From NCBI GenBank assembly GCA_023417475.1, contig JAEZFP010000050.1, positions 1 to 7,068 on the forward strand: DNA of 7,068 bases. The letters are read 5' to 3'. The notes beneath the pieces are model-generated. The model was not told where the DNA came from, did not search any database, and saw only the letters and a program-made list of their open reading frames with translations. Both the position numbers and the translations under genes were made by a program. The stretch is from Bacillota bacterium (GTDB lineage Bacteria > Bacillota > UBA4882 > UBA8346). This document shows, one piece after another, positions 1-6,416 of this stretch (position 1 is its first letter; the number at the start of each line of letters is the position of its first letter).

Positions 1-3
1 AAA

Positions 4-19
4 CATTAAACATTTAATG
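4..19. repeat. Short A/T-rich inverted repeat in gene-free left edge
   Basis: Bases 4-10 (CATTAAA) and 13-19 (TTTAATG) form a perfect 7-base inverted repeat around a 2-base spacer. It lies in the gene-free stretch 1-217, downstream of the minus-strand gene ending at 218. I see no convincing coding sequence or RNA gene in that stretch. In DNA this rich in A and T such a repeat can arise by chance. It could be an operator for a gene beyond the left edge, but nothing here shows that. Confidence 0.25.
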
Positions 20-217
20 GATGCTCCAAATATCTCACAAACCCATCTGATATAACTTTATCAAAGAACTAATTTTTTCATTAAATTAAATCTAAATTTC
101 TAAAACGGTAAACATAAAATATAAAAAAATAGCTAATGATCAATTTAAAACATTGAATTTTAATCCAAATTATCAAAACTCCATGACTTAAGATGATTCA
201 CATTTTAAAATTCTTTA

Positions 218-820
218 TTAAATGTAATAAGTTTTGTTTATTTGCGTTTTGTTTGTAGAGTTCACATTCCACCATAGATAGCTGGATACTACAGCAATCC
301 TTGTCCCTTGTGGTATGAATTTGTAAGTGCCCTCAAAATCTGTCATGGGTCCGTTTATCTTGAAGTATCCTATGAAATCTGTTCCATTGTTTGTGAAGTT
401 ACTGTAACCTGTCCAAGCGGCACACTTCATATCAAAATGACCCGTAACAGGAGTTTCAAACATTGCAGATTTAAAGTCCTTGTTAAAAAGGTCCTTAACC
501 GTGTTAGAGGTTACATTTATGGTATCAACAGTTCCATTTCCTATGAGACCACTGCTCGTGTAACAAAGAGGATCTTCATACTGATCTGCCCCTTTCATAT
601 CCACCTTGAAGTTGAAATTTTCACCTTTACCGTAGACATTGTAGGTGCCTCCAAGTGATCCTCCATTATGGGTGTTGTTGGGTATGGATGCATAACCTGT
701 GTAGTTGTAGTTCATTTGATCAAATGCGTAGCTCATGAGACTGTCCCTAGTTACATATGCTGTAGCAGAGACCACGACGATAATTAAAAGTATTATGATA
801 CCTATTTTGGATTTGTTCAT
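218..820 (-). CDS. Membrane-anchored secreted protein of unknown function, probably N-glycosylated
   Basis: I do not recognise the family. The 200-residue protein starts with a short basic stretch (MNKSKIG) and one hydrophobic segment (about residues 6-22). This is either an uncleaved signal anchor or a signal peptide that leaves most of the chain outside the cell. The external part has nine N-x-S/T sequons, three of them in the last 15 residues, consistent with archaeal N-glycosylation of a pseudomurein-cell-wall organism. It is rich in Gly, Asn and aromatic residues and has only two Cys (in LCYTS and MKCAA), which could form one disulfide. I chose the ATG at 820 over an in-frame GTG at 829, because that GTG lies inside a GTGAT element matching the end of the archaeal Shine-Dalgarno consensus, four bases before the ATG. 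It follows a lipoprotein gene on the same strand but is separated from it by a T-rich terminator, so it probably has its own promoter. The role is likely structural or cell-surface; no enzyme motif is visible. Confidence 0.75.
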   Translation of the reverse strand: MNKSKIGIIILLIIVVVSATAYVTRDSLMSYAFDQMNYNYTGYASIPNNTHNGGSLGGTYNVYGKGENFNFKVDMKGADQYEDPLCYTSSGLIGNGTVDTINVTSNTVKDLFNKDFKSAMFETPVTGHFDMKCAAWTGYSNFTNNGTDFIGYFKINGPMTDFEGTYKFIPQGTRIAVVSSYLWWNVNSTNKTQINKTYYI

Positions 821-849
821 TAATATCACTTCAAGTAGGTTAAGAAACT

Positions 850-872
850 AAAAAAAATTAAAAAAAAGAAAA
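850..872 (-). terminator. Poly-T archaeal terminator between two surface-protein genes
   Basis: On the minus strand this stretch reads as three T-rich runs (TTTTC, then two runs of eight T separated by AA) starting about 14 bases after the stop codon of the lipoprotein gene. Archaeal RNA polymerase terminates on U-rich tracts without needing a hairpin, so this fits an intrinsic terminator for the 1770-887 operon. It also leaves little space for the promoter of the gene starting at 820, whose TATA-like element may be AAATATTT just before it. Confidence 0.65.
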
Positions 873-886
873 TATTTGGATTAGCA

Positions 887-1522
887 CTATGTTGCAAGAA
901 TGTTACATAGTGTTGCGGGTGTTACAAAAACCATTGTAACTTTACCGTTTCCATCAACTGTAAATATTTCTTCTTCAAATACTGGTTCTGATGAAGATCC
1001 ATTACCTGTTATGGTTGCAGGGTCGTTATTGATTATTATTGTGTTGTCTGTTATGTTTGCTGGTAACTGGTTAACGGGTAGGTTCAGTACAGTTACATTG
1101 TATTTGAGATCATCATTTTGTGGTTGTAGGTTTTTAGACCAGCCTTGCATTGCTAAATACATGTCACTGCTGTTGGAAGCTAAAGTTTGGTTGAACAATC
1201 CCTTCCATGCTAAAACTCGGACTGTTGTTCCTGCTGGTAATGGTGCATTTCCATAACCTGCTAAACTGCTTAAGTCCATTGTTACATTACCATTTGGTTT
1301 AATGTATCCGTCAACGTAGTAATTTTGTACTGTACCATTTTTCAGAGTCATATTCTCAATGACGGCATCGAAATGGAACCAAGTTGTACCATTGTTAGAA
1401 AAAGCTAATTTGGTTGATGATTGGTTTACAGTGGAGTTGGATTTACTTGTACATCCGCTTACAGCAACTGCTATGAGTACTAATATGACCAAAAGAATTA
1501 TTGCATTTTTACTGTTTTTCAT
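887..1522 (-). CDS. Predicted lipoprotein of unknown function with many N-glycosylation sequons
   Basis: This is a 211-residue exported protein. The N-terminus has the form of a lipoprotein signal: basic start (MKNSKN), a hydrophobic core of about 16 residues, then a lipobox-like AVSGC with Cys24 as the presumed lipid attachment site. After it comes a Ser/Thr/Asn-rich linker and a domain of about 170 residues with eleven N-x-S/T sequons in the mature protein. The pattern V-x-V-L-A-W-K-G-L-F suggests beta strands, but I recognise no named domain. A second Cys lies near the end (TLCNI). The ATG at 1522 is preferred over an in-frame TTG at 1531 because a purine-rich AAGGGG lies about ten bases upstream of it. 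The start is 14 bases after the stop of the 77-residue membrane protein, so the two are probably cotranscribed. It likely sits on the outer face of the membrane; function unknown. Confidence 0.8.
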   Translation of the reverse strand: MKNSKNAIILLVILVLIAVAVSGCTSKSNSTVNQSSTKLAFSNNGTTWFHFDAVIENMTLKNGTVQNYYVDGYIKPNGNVTMDLSSLAGYGNAPLPAGTTVRVLAWKGLFNQTLASNSSDMYLAMQGWSKNLQPQNDDLKYNVTVLNLPVNQLPANITDNTIIINNDPATITGNGSSSEPVFEEEIFTVDGNGKVTMVFVTPATLCNILAT

Positions 1523-1536
1523 AATATACAAGCCCC

Positions 1537-1770
1537 TTAAAGAACTGTTACCACCTTATAAGCCACAATTGCTACAAATACTAGTAGTAATGGTACGATG
1601 GCAATATTAGATCCTTTAACAAAAGATTTGAATGTCGTATTCTCTGTTTCAGAACTTAATATCTCTTTAAGTGCCAGTAGGGCAATTAAAGCAATTACCG
1701 CAATAATACTGTAAGCCATAACCTCAGTAGTTGTTACCGTAGTAGTGGTTGTGGTTACTGTAGATATCAT
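1537..1770 (-). CDS. Small two-helix membrane protein with Thr-rich N-terminus
   Basis: The product has 77 residues. Residues 3-15 are almost entirely Thr with a few Val (STVTTTTTTVTTT). Two hydrophobic segments follow, about residues 17-34 and 54-77, joined by a polar loop (KEILSSETENTTFKSFVKG). The protein ends with the second helix. Both termini would lie on the same side; with the basic loop (Lys35, Lys48, Lys52) inside, the Thr-rich tail would be outside and could carry O-linked sugar. It has no recognisable enzyme motif. My recollection is that short Thr-rich membrane proteins like this recur in Methanobacteriales near DUF1616 genes, but I cannot check that here. It is the first gene of a likely operon with the lipoprotein 14 bases downstream. 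No Shine-Dalgarno is visible before the ATG, and a TATA-like box sits about 28 bases upstream, which suggests a leaderless transcript. Confidence 0.75.
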   Translation of the reverse strand: MISTVTTTTTTVTTTEVMAYSIIAVIALIALLALKEILSSETENTTFKSFVKGSNIAIVPLLLVFVAIVAYKVVTVL

Positions 1771-1792
1771 ACTATTATGATCTTATTATTAT

Positions 1793-1808
1793 GGTATATA
1801 TGATTTTC
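1793..1808 (-). promoter_or_regulatory. Candidate archaeal promoter (BRE plus TATA box) for the small membrane protein operon
   Basis: The minus strand reads GAAAATCATATATACC. CATATATA resembles the methanogen box A, and the A-rich GAAAA just before it resembles a TFB recognition element. Archaeal transcription usually starts about 22-27 bases after the box centre, which places the start near 1773, only a few bases from the ATG at 1770. That fits the lack of a ribosome binding site and a leaderless mRNA. Long A runs on the minus strand further upstream (around 1827-1858) could bend the DNA. Confidence 0.5.
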
Positions 1809-1949
1809 TATATTTTTCTCTTTATTTTCCTTTTTTTTAAATATCAAGTTTTTTTTTGAGATAATTTTTTAAATCAGTTTAATCAAAAACTCTGTTTTGT
1901 ATAAATCAAACTAAACCCGTTTAAAAACTCTTTTACATAATTATCCATG

Positions 1950-1965
1950 TTCCATTTTAATGGAA
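1950..1965. repeat. Inverted repeat downstream of the DUF1616 gene
   Basis: TTCCAT (1950-1955) and ATGGAA (1960-1965) pair around TTTA in the 218-base gap 1771-1988. It lies 24 bases past the DUF1616 stop on the minus strand, so it could help end that transcript or stabilise its 3' end. No long T run follows directly on the minus strand, so a terminator role is not established. Otherwise the gap holds A/T tracts and the promoter at 1793-1808, with no gene visible. Confidence 0.35.
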
Positions 1966-1988
1966 AAATTTTAACTTTTCAATGTAAT

Positions 1989-3392
1989 TTAGGTCATATT
2001 CACATACAGATGAAGAGATCTGTAAACATTGGTTGTGTCGGGTAACTTGTAGAGTAAGAACTCAATATTTTTGTAACCCGCCGAACCTGCAGTGAAGCTG
2101 TAGGGTATCTGGGTTTGATTACCATTTGTCAATGTAATATTCTGTTGACTCATGACAGTACCATTAGAACTAACAACTAATTCGTAGTTCGCTGTCTGAT
2201 ATTCGTGGTTTACAACACCAATTATAACTGTGCCATTTTGACCAATAGTTAAATTGGTTGGATAGTCACTTGCCTTACCATTTGGACCTAAAATATAGAA
2301 TTCTGTGAATGATTCTCCATGTTTGGGTTTTAATATGATGAAAACAGTAGTCGATATAGCGAGTAAAATTGTGATAATTAATATGACTGAAAGAACCTTA
2401 CTTGTTTTGGATTCCCCCTTAAACTTTTCCTTAATAGAACTTCCAAAACCACTGAAATCCACATAAAACTTTTCACCTTCAGGAACTCTTCTACGTCTGA
2501 TAAATGCCATTAATAGCACTATGAGAGTAAATGCTGAAAGAGAGATAAGTATAGGTGTTAAATGAATTCCCCATTGTGTGTAATTGAGTATAAATCCAAT
2601 AAGTGGAGTAACTGCAATGCTTAAACCAAAACTTAGAGCTGCACGTTCAATACCATCTAAATCATCTTTTTTTGGAAACAAAGCTGTAATTAACGAATAT
2701 CCTGGTATAAATAGTATTAGTAAAAGTCCAAGCATAGTTCTTATAATTGTATCATTCAACTTGGGATAAACAACGAAAACAATTGCGAGTATAGTGGTTA
2801 TGAATATTAATAGCAAGTCCTTTGAAACAAAACTAGGATAAATATTTTTAACTTTCTCTGTTTTTGAATTAGATTTTGCTTCAATTTTAGGATCAATTAG
2901 TTCATCTTTGTTATTTATAGGAACAAATTCATTTTCACCATTTTGGTATAATTCGGGCTTAATTGCACTTTTGACTTTGTTTACTCTTGAATAAACGTAT
3001 TGATCTTCGTCAATAACTTTTTTCCTTCGAATTAATGCAATGAGTGAAAGAGTTATGGTAATCACTCCCAATAATTCTAGGATCATATTTAGATTATTTT
3101 GTAATAATGTGAAATACGAGTTGGGTATCAGATTTGTTAAAACTATTACTAGGGCAAGACATAACAAAGGAAATCCAAAACTTAATGCTAATCTTTCAAG
3201 ATTATCAAGATCATTTTTTCTAGGATAAAGTACTGCAACCAATGAATATCCCGAAAGGAACATTATAAGCAGTATTATTAATAATATTCTAAAGGTAGAG
3301 CTCATTAAGTTTGGTTTTAATAATATCACCAAACAAGCTACTGTTGCTAATAAAACCAAAATAAGATCTAAAATTTTAATCTTAATTTTCAT
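1989..3392 (-). CDS. DUF1616 family membrane protein with duplicated N-terminal membrane module
   Basis: This 467-residue integral membrane protein has about nine transmembrane segments. The first module (about residues 7-122) has four. A charged cytoplasmic linker follows (about 122-190; RRKK start, many Lys/Glu). A second module (about 191-299) has four more. Another basic stretch leads to a final helix (about 332-355) and an external C-terminal domain (about 358-467) with several N-glycosylation sequons, such as NLT, NGT and NIT. The two modules are clearly related: GYSLVAVLYPRKNDLD at about 48-63 matches GYSLITALFPKKDDLD at about 231-246, each followed by ERxALSFG. GYSL, the (R/K)K-DLD stretch and the C-terminal beta-rich domain are what I associate with DUF1616 (PF07760), known from methanogens and of unknown function. 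Family members are, to my knowledge, nearer 300 residues, so this one is lengthened by the duplication. The ATG has a GGAG element eight bases upstream. It probably acts in the cell envelope with the neighbouring surface proteins. Confidence 0.85.
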   Translation of the reverse strand: MKIKIKILDLILVLLATVACLVILLKPNLMSSTFRILLIILLIMFLSGYSLVAVLYPRKNDLDNLERLALSFGFPLLCLALVIVLTNLIPNSYFTLLQNNLNMILELLGVITITLSLIALIRRKKVIDEDQYVYSRVNKVKSAIKPELYQNGENEFVPINNKDELIDPKIEAKSNSKTEKVKNIYPSFVSKDLLLIFITTILAIVFVVYPKLNDTIIRTMLGLLLILFIPGYSLITALFPKKDDLDGIERAALSFGLSIAVTPLIGFILNYTQWGIHLTPILISLSAFTLIVLLMAFIRRRRVPEGEKFYVDFSGFGSSIKEKFKGESKTSKVLSVILIITILLAISTTVFIILKPKHGESFTEFYILGPNGKASDYPTNLTIGQNGTVIIGVVNHEYQTANYELVVSSNGTVMSQQNITLTNGNQTQIPYSFTAGSAGYKNIEFLLYKLPDTTNVYRSLHLYVNMT

Positions 3393-3575
3393 ATATTAAA
3401 CTCCACACACGTCCCATGCAAACTCACTCGCTATTATCAATAAAATCAAAATTTCTCAAATAAATATAATCTTAATTTATCTATATCATAATAATATGGA
3501 AGCTCATATCTTATAAATTTGATTCTAAGGTTTAGTAAAACCACGAATATTGTATTAATGTTTATTTCACTTAGA

Positions 3576-3584
3576 TTTAAATAT
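3576..3584 (+). promoter_or_regulatory. Candidate TATA box for the kinase-cyclase operon
   Basis: TTTAAATAT is centred about 25 bases before the kinase ATG at 3605. That spacing puts the expected transcription start at or next to the ATG, and no Shine-Dalgarno sequence is visible upstream, so a leaderless transcript is likely. No clear BRE motif is seen. It sits in a 212-base divergent intergenic region (3393-3604) shared with the promoter of the minus-strand DUF1616 gene; no other gene is visible in that gap. Confidence 0.4.
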
Positions 3585-3604
3585 TTCAAATTATAACTAG
3601 TTTT

Positions 3605-4519
3605 ATGGAATCTCCCAAATCTGGTGGAATATTTAAATATGAAGCGTACGGACTTAAAATTCATTCAAGCATTTATTTACCTGAACTAACTCAATTAAAC
3701 TCGAAATCCCCCGATGTGGTAATTACTTTTGATGAGATTTCTTTACCAAAAACAGGCATAATTGATGCAGGATCAACTTATATCAATACCAATGATTCAA
3801 TTTATAGATTTTGGGATGAAATAGGCATATTTAAAATAACTAAAACATCCATTGCTATTAATTCGTTAAAAAATTTGAACGTACAAATATTAAGAAATTT
3901 TCTTTTAGGGACAATTTTTGCAACTTTTTTAAGATTTAGAGGTCTATTTGTGCTGCATGCAAGTTCCATAAATATAAATGATTCTGCCATATGTTTTTCT
4001 GGATCGAAGGGTTTTGGAAAATCAACAACAGCTATGGCATTTTATAATGAGGGTTATCCCATTATTTCTGATGATTACATCGTTACTGAACTTGACAAAC
4101 AAAATAAACATTTAGTTATCCCAGGATTTCCATCTTTAAGGTTATCTCAAAACTCAAGCAAATTAATTGGAAGGAATGTTGATTGTGATTATGAACCATT
4201 ATTAGACAAAACTTACTTTGAATTTAGAAAATGTTTTTCCAATTCTAGAATACCCTTAAAAAAAATTTATTTCCTACAGAGAGATGATACTACTAAATTT
4301 GAAATCGTAAAATTAAATCCTCAAGAGGCTTTTATTGAATTAATTCAAAATACATTTGGATTAGACATGTTTTCCAAATTTGAACTTTCAAATAATTTTT
4401 TGCAATGTGAGAAAATTGTTAAAACAACAGAAATTTCATTTTTGAAAATAAAAGATGATCTTAATTCTGTCTATGAAATTGTTGACTTGGTTAAGGATGA
4501 TTTTGAGGATGTAAAATGA
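3605..4519 (+). CDS. HPr-kinase-like protein of RiPP (lasso peptide) clusters
   Basis: This 304-residue protein has the architecture of HprK-like kinases found in lasso-peptide clusters, such as the paeninodin type that phosphorylates Ser of the precursor. The N-terminal part has the family-like YGLKIHSSIYLPEL (15-28). LHASSI (117-122) follows; its His118 corresponds in position to the conserved His of HPr kinase. The Walker A loop GSKGFGKST (133-141) is intact. ISDDYIV supplies the paired acidic residues Asp156-Asp157, matching the ADD of HPr kinase. IPGFPSLRLS (172-181) is a motif I associate with this RiPP-linked subfamily. No membrane segment is seen, so it is cytoplasmic. The last codons overlap the cyclase gene by four bases (ATGA), indicating translational coupling and joint function. 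The inferred role is ATP-dependent phosphorylation of a precursor or core Ser; the 39-residue precursor has Ser33 and Ser38 in its core region. Archaea mostly lack the PTS system, so a true HPr substrate is unlikely. The start is the first ATG of the frame; no alternative in-frame start fits better. Confidence 0.85.
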   Translation: MESPKSGGIFKYEAYGLKIHSSIYLPELTQLNSKSPDVVITFDEISLPKTGIIDAGSTYINTNDSIYRFWDEIGIFKITKTSIAINSLKNLNVQILRNFLLGTIFATFLRFRGLFVLHASSININDSAICFSGSKGFGKSTTAMAFYNEGYPIISDDYIVTELDKQNKHLVIPGFPSLRLSQNSSKLIGRNVDCDYEPLLDKTYFEFRKCFSNSRIPLKKIYFLQRDDTTKFEIVKLNPQEAFIELIQNTFGLDMFSKFELSNNFLQCEKIVKTTEISFLKIKDDLNSVYEIVDLVKDDFEDVK

Positions 4520-6387
4520 GTGGTATCTGTGGAATTTATTTAAGAAATGGAGAACTTTTAAATAAAGAAATCATCCACAAAATGAATGAAAAATTGAAAT
4601 ATAGAGGTCCTGATGGACTAAATGCAATTTGTGAATCTAATATTGGTTTTGGCCACCAAATGTCATTTACTACTCCCGAATCTGTTCATGAAAAATTACC
4701 TTTTATAGATCAATCTTCGAAACTTTTGATTACTTCTGATGCAAGAATTGACAATCGTGAGGAACTTTCTAAAGAATTAAAATTAGTCAATACCAAAAAT
4801 GTTTCGGACAGTCAATTTATACTTAATGCGTATAAAAAATGGGGAAATGAATGCCCAGAAAAATTATTGGGGGATTTTGTTTTTGTTATAATGGATTTAA
4901 ATAAAGGAGAAATATTTTGTGCAAGGGACCATATGGGAGTTAAACCTTTTTATTATTATTTAACTGATGAATTATTCGTATTCGCTTCTGAAATTAAAGC
5001 ATTTAACTGCATTCCAGAAATTACTTTGAAAATAAATGAATTAAAAATCGCACATTTTCTTTCTGAAATCTTTTTTGACAAGGAAATTACTTTTTATAAA
5101 AACATTTACCGCTTGCCTGCTGCATCTACGTTAAATATAAATTCGGATAAAAGTTTTATTAATCAATATTGGACACTTGATCCTGATTTAAAAATTAGGT
5201 TTGATTCCGATGATGAGTATACCCATGCTTTTTCTGATATTTTTAAAGAATCAGTCAATTGTCGTTTAAGGAGTAATTTTTCAATAGGATCTATGTTAAG
5301 TGGTGGTTTAGACTCATCATCAGTATCTTGTATTTCTCAGAAAATTTTAAATGAATATGGAAAAAATCTGTTTACATTTTCTGCTGTTTTTAATTCTGTT
5401 CCTGAATCCAATGAAATGGATTTAATAGAAAAAATTTTAAAAATAGATAATTTCATGCCACATTTTATTGATGCGGACAAAATTAGTCCTTTATACGATC
5501 TTGATAAATTGTTATATCATGTAGAAGGGCCTGAAATTGCACCAAATTCATTTATAACATGGAATATATGCAAGGAAGCCCGTAAAAATGGAGTAAGGAT
5601 ACTTTTAGATGGGTTAGAAGGAGATATGACAGTATCGCATGGAACAGGTTATATCAATGAATTAGCAAGAAATTTAAAGTTTAAAAAATTTTTTGAAGAA
5701 ATTCATGCCCGTTCCAATAGATTAGAAACTAATCTATATAAAGATTTTTTAGATGTGGCGTTTGTTAATTTAATACCGAAATACTTCAAAAAAGAATTAT
5801 TTAAAAATCGAGAACTTCATCGTTTGTCAGGATCTTCTATGGGTGTTATTAACGATGAATTTGCTGAAAAAATGAAAACCTTTCAATATATCATGGAATC
5901 ATATCAAGAAACTCTGAAAATTAACACAGCTCATGAAAAACACTATTATGATCTTACGACTGGTTTCATACAGTTTGAAATGGAATTAGTTGACAAACTT
6001 TCTGCACCCTTTTCCATTGAACTTAGACACCCTTTTTTTGATAAACGCTTAGTTGAATATTGTCTTGCAATACCTACAAATCAAAAATTTTCAAATGGGT
6101 GGGATAGAATAATAATGCGCAAGGCTATGGATCAAATAATACCTGGAGAAGTCCAATGGTGCAAAAAAAAAGCAGATTTATCCCATAATTTTAATAAGAG
6201 TTTTTTAATGTATGAACGTGATTTAATTGATAAAATTATGGGAAATTACAATCCACTAGAAAAATATATTGATAAAAAAAAGCTTTTAGGAATATACAAA
6301 GACTTTCAATCGGGAAATGATTTGAAAGACTTAATACATCTGTGGGATGCAGTTGTCCTTTATTCGTGGTTACAAAATAATTACTAA
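4516..6387 (+). CDS. Asparagine-synthetase-like lasso peptide cyclase (C protein)
   Basis: This 623-residue protein has the two domains of class B asparagine synthetase: an N-terminal Ntn-type glutaminase domain (about 1-210) and a C-terminal ATP-pyrophosphatase domain (about 230-620). The start reads MSGICGI. The nucleophile Cys2 of AsnB is Ser here, and Cys5 sits at a non-catalytic position, so ammonia release from glutamine should be lost although RGPD (30-33) remains. The ATP loop SGGLDS is intact (262-267), and the later motif is DGLEGDMTVSHG (365-376). RHPFFDKRLVE (from 504) and a PGEVQW...KADLSHNF stretch resemble lasso cyclases. In that family the enzyme adenylates an Asp/Glu side chain of the core, and the core's N-terminal amine closes the macrolactam. 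A GAGGAT ribosome site inside the kinase gene lies 5 bases before the ATG. The neighbouring 39-residue peptide with a lasso leader motif supports this role over housekeeping asparagine synthesis. Base composition is strongly A/T-rich (sampled lines 20-30% G+C). Confidence 0.88.
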   Translation: MSGICGIYLRNGELLNKEIIHKMNEKLKYRGPDGLNAICESNIGFGHQMSFTTPESVHEKLPFIDQSSKLLITSDARIDNREELSKELKLVNTKNVSDSQFILNAYKKWGNECPEKLLGDFVFVIMDLNKGEIFCARDHMGVKPFYYYLTDELFVFASEIKAFNCIPEITLKINELKIAHFLSEIFFDKEITFYKNIYRLPAASTLNINSDKSFINQYWTLDPDLKIRFDSDDEYTHAFSDIFKESVNCRLRSNFSIGSMLSGGLDSSSVSCISQKILNEYGKNLFTFSAVFNSVPESNEMDLIEKILKIDNFMPHFIDADKISPLYDLDKLLYHVEGPEIAPNSFITWNICKEARKNGVRILLDGLEGDMTVSHGTGYINELARNLKFKKFFEEIHARSNRLETNLYKDFLDVAFVNLIPKYFKKELFKNRELHRLSGSSMGVINDEFAEKMKTFQYIMESYQETLKINTAHEKHYYDLTTGFIQFEMELVDKLSAPFSIELRHPFFDKRLVEYCLAIPTNQKFSNGWDRIIMRKAMDQIIPGEVQWCKKKADLSHNFNKSFLMYERDLIDKIMGNYNPLEKYIDKKKLLGIYKDFQSGNDLKDLIHLWDAVVLYSWLQNNY

Positions 6388-6390
6388 GTA

Positions 6391-6405
6391 TTTTTTTATA
6401 ATTTT
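6391..6405 (+). terminator. T-rich terminator after the cyclase gene
   Basis: A run of seven T, then ATAA and four more T, begins three bases after the cyclase stop codon. This fits archaeal T-tract termination for the kinase-cyclase transcript. It lies in the 29-base gap between the convergent cyclase and precursor genes. The minus strand has no comparable T run here, so the precursor transcript may run into the cyclase antisense. Confidence 0.55.
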
Positions 6406-6416
6406 CATAAATTTAG

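Noticed and set aside
308..658. Plus-strand open frame of 116 codons
   Set aside because: It lies wholly antisense to the sequon-rich membrane-anchored protein, has no ribosome site and its translation shows no domain-like pattern.
900..1610. Plus-strand open frames opposite the lipoprotein and small membrane protein genes
   Set aside because: They are antisense to two well-supported genes with clear signal peptide and helices; no promoter or ribosome site serves them.
1813..1870. Plus-strand T runs as a terminator
   Set aside because: No plus-strand gene ends upstream of them. On the minus strand they are A tracts upstream of a promoter, so they may bend DNA.
2584..3228. Two short plus-strand frames inside the DUF1616 gene
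   Set aside because: Antisense to conserved DUF1616 motifs; about 60 codons each with no supporting signals.
3446..3664. Minus-strand 72-codon frame in the divergent intergenic region
   Set aside because: It overlaps the start of the kinase gene, including its conserved N-terminal motif, and covers both likely promoters; composition is that of A/T-rich spacer.
4516..6387. Housekeeping asparagine synthetase AsnB
   Set aside because: Cys2 is replaced by Ser, the motif DGLEGDMTVSHG and the KADLSHNF region look like lasso cyclases, and the gene is coupled to an HprK-like kinase next to a lasso precursor.
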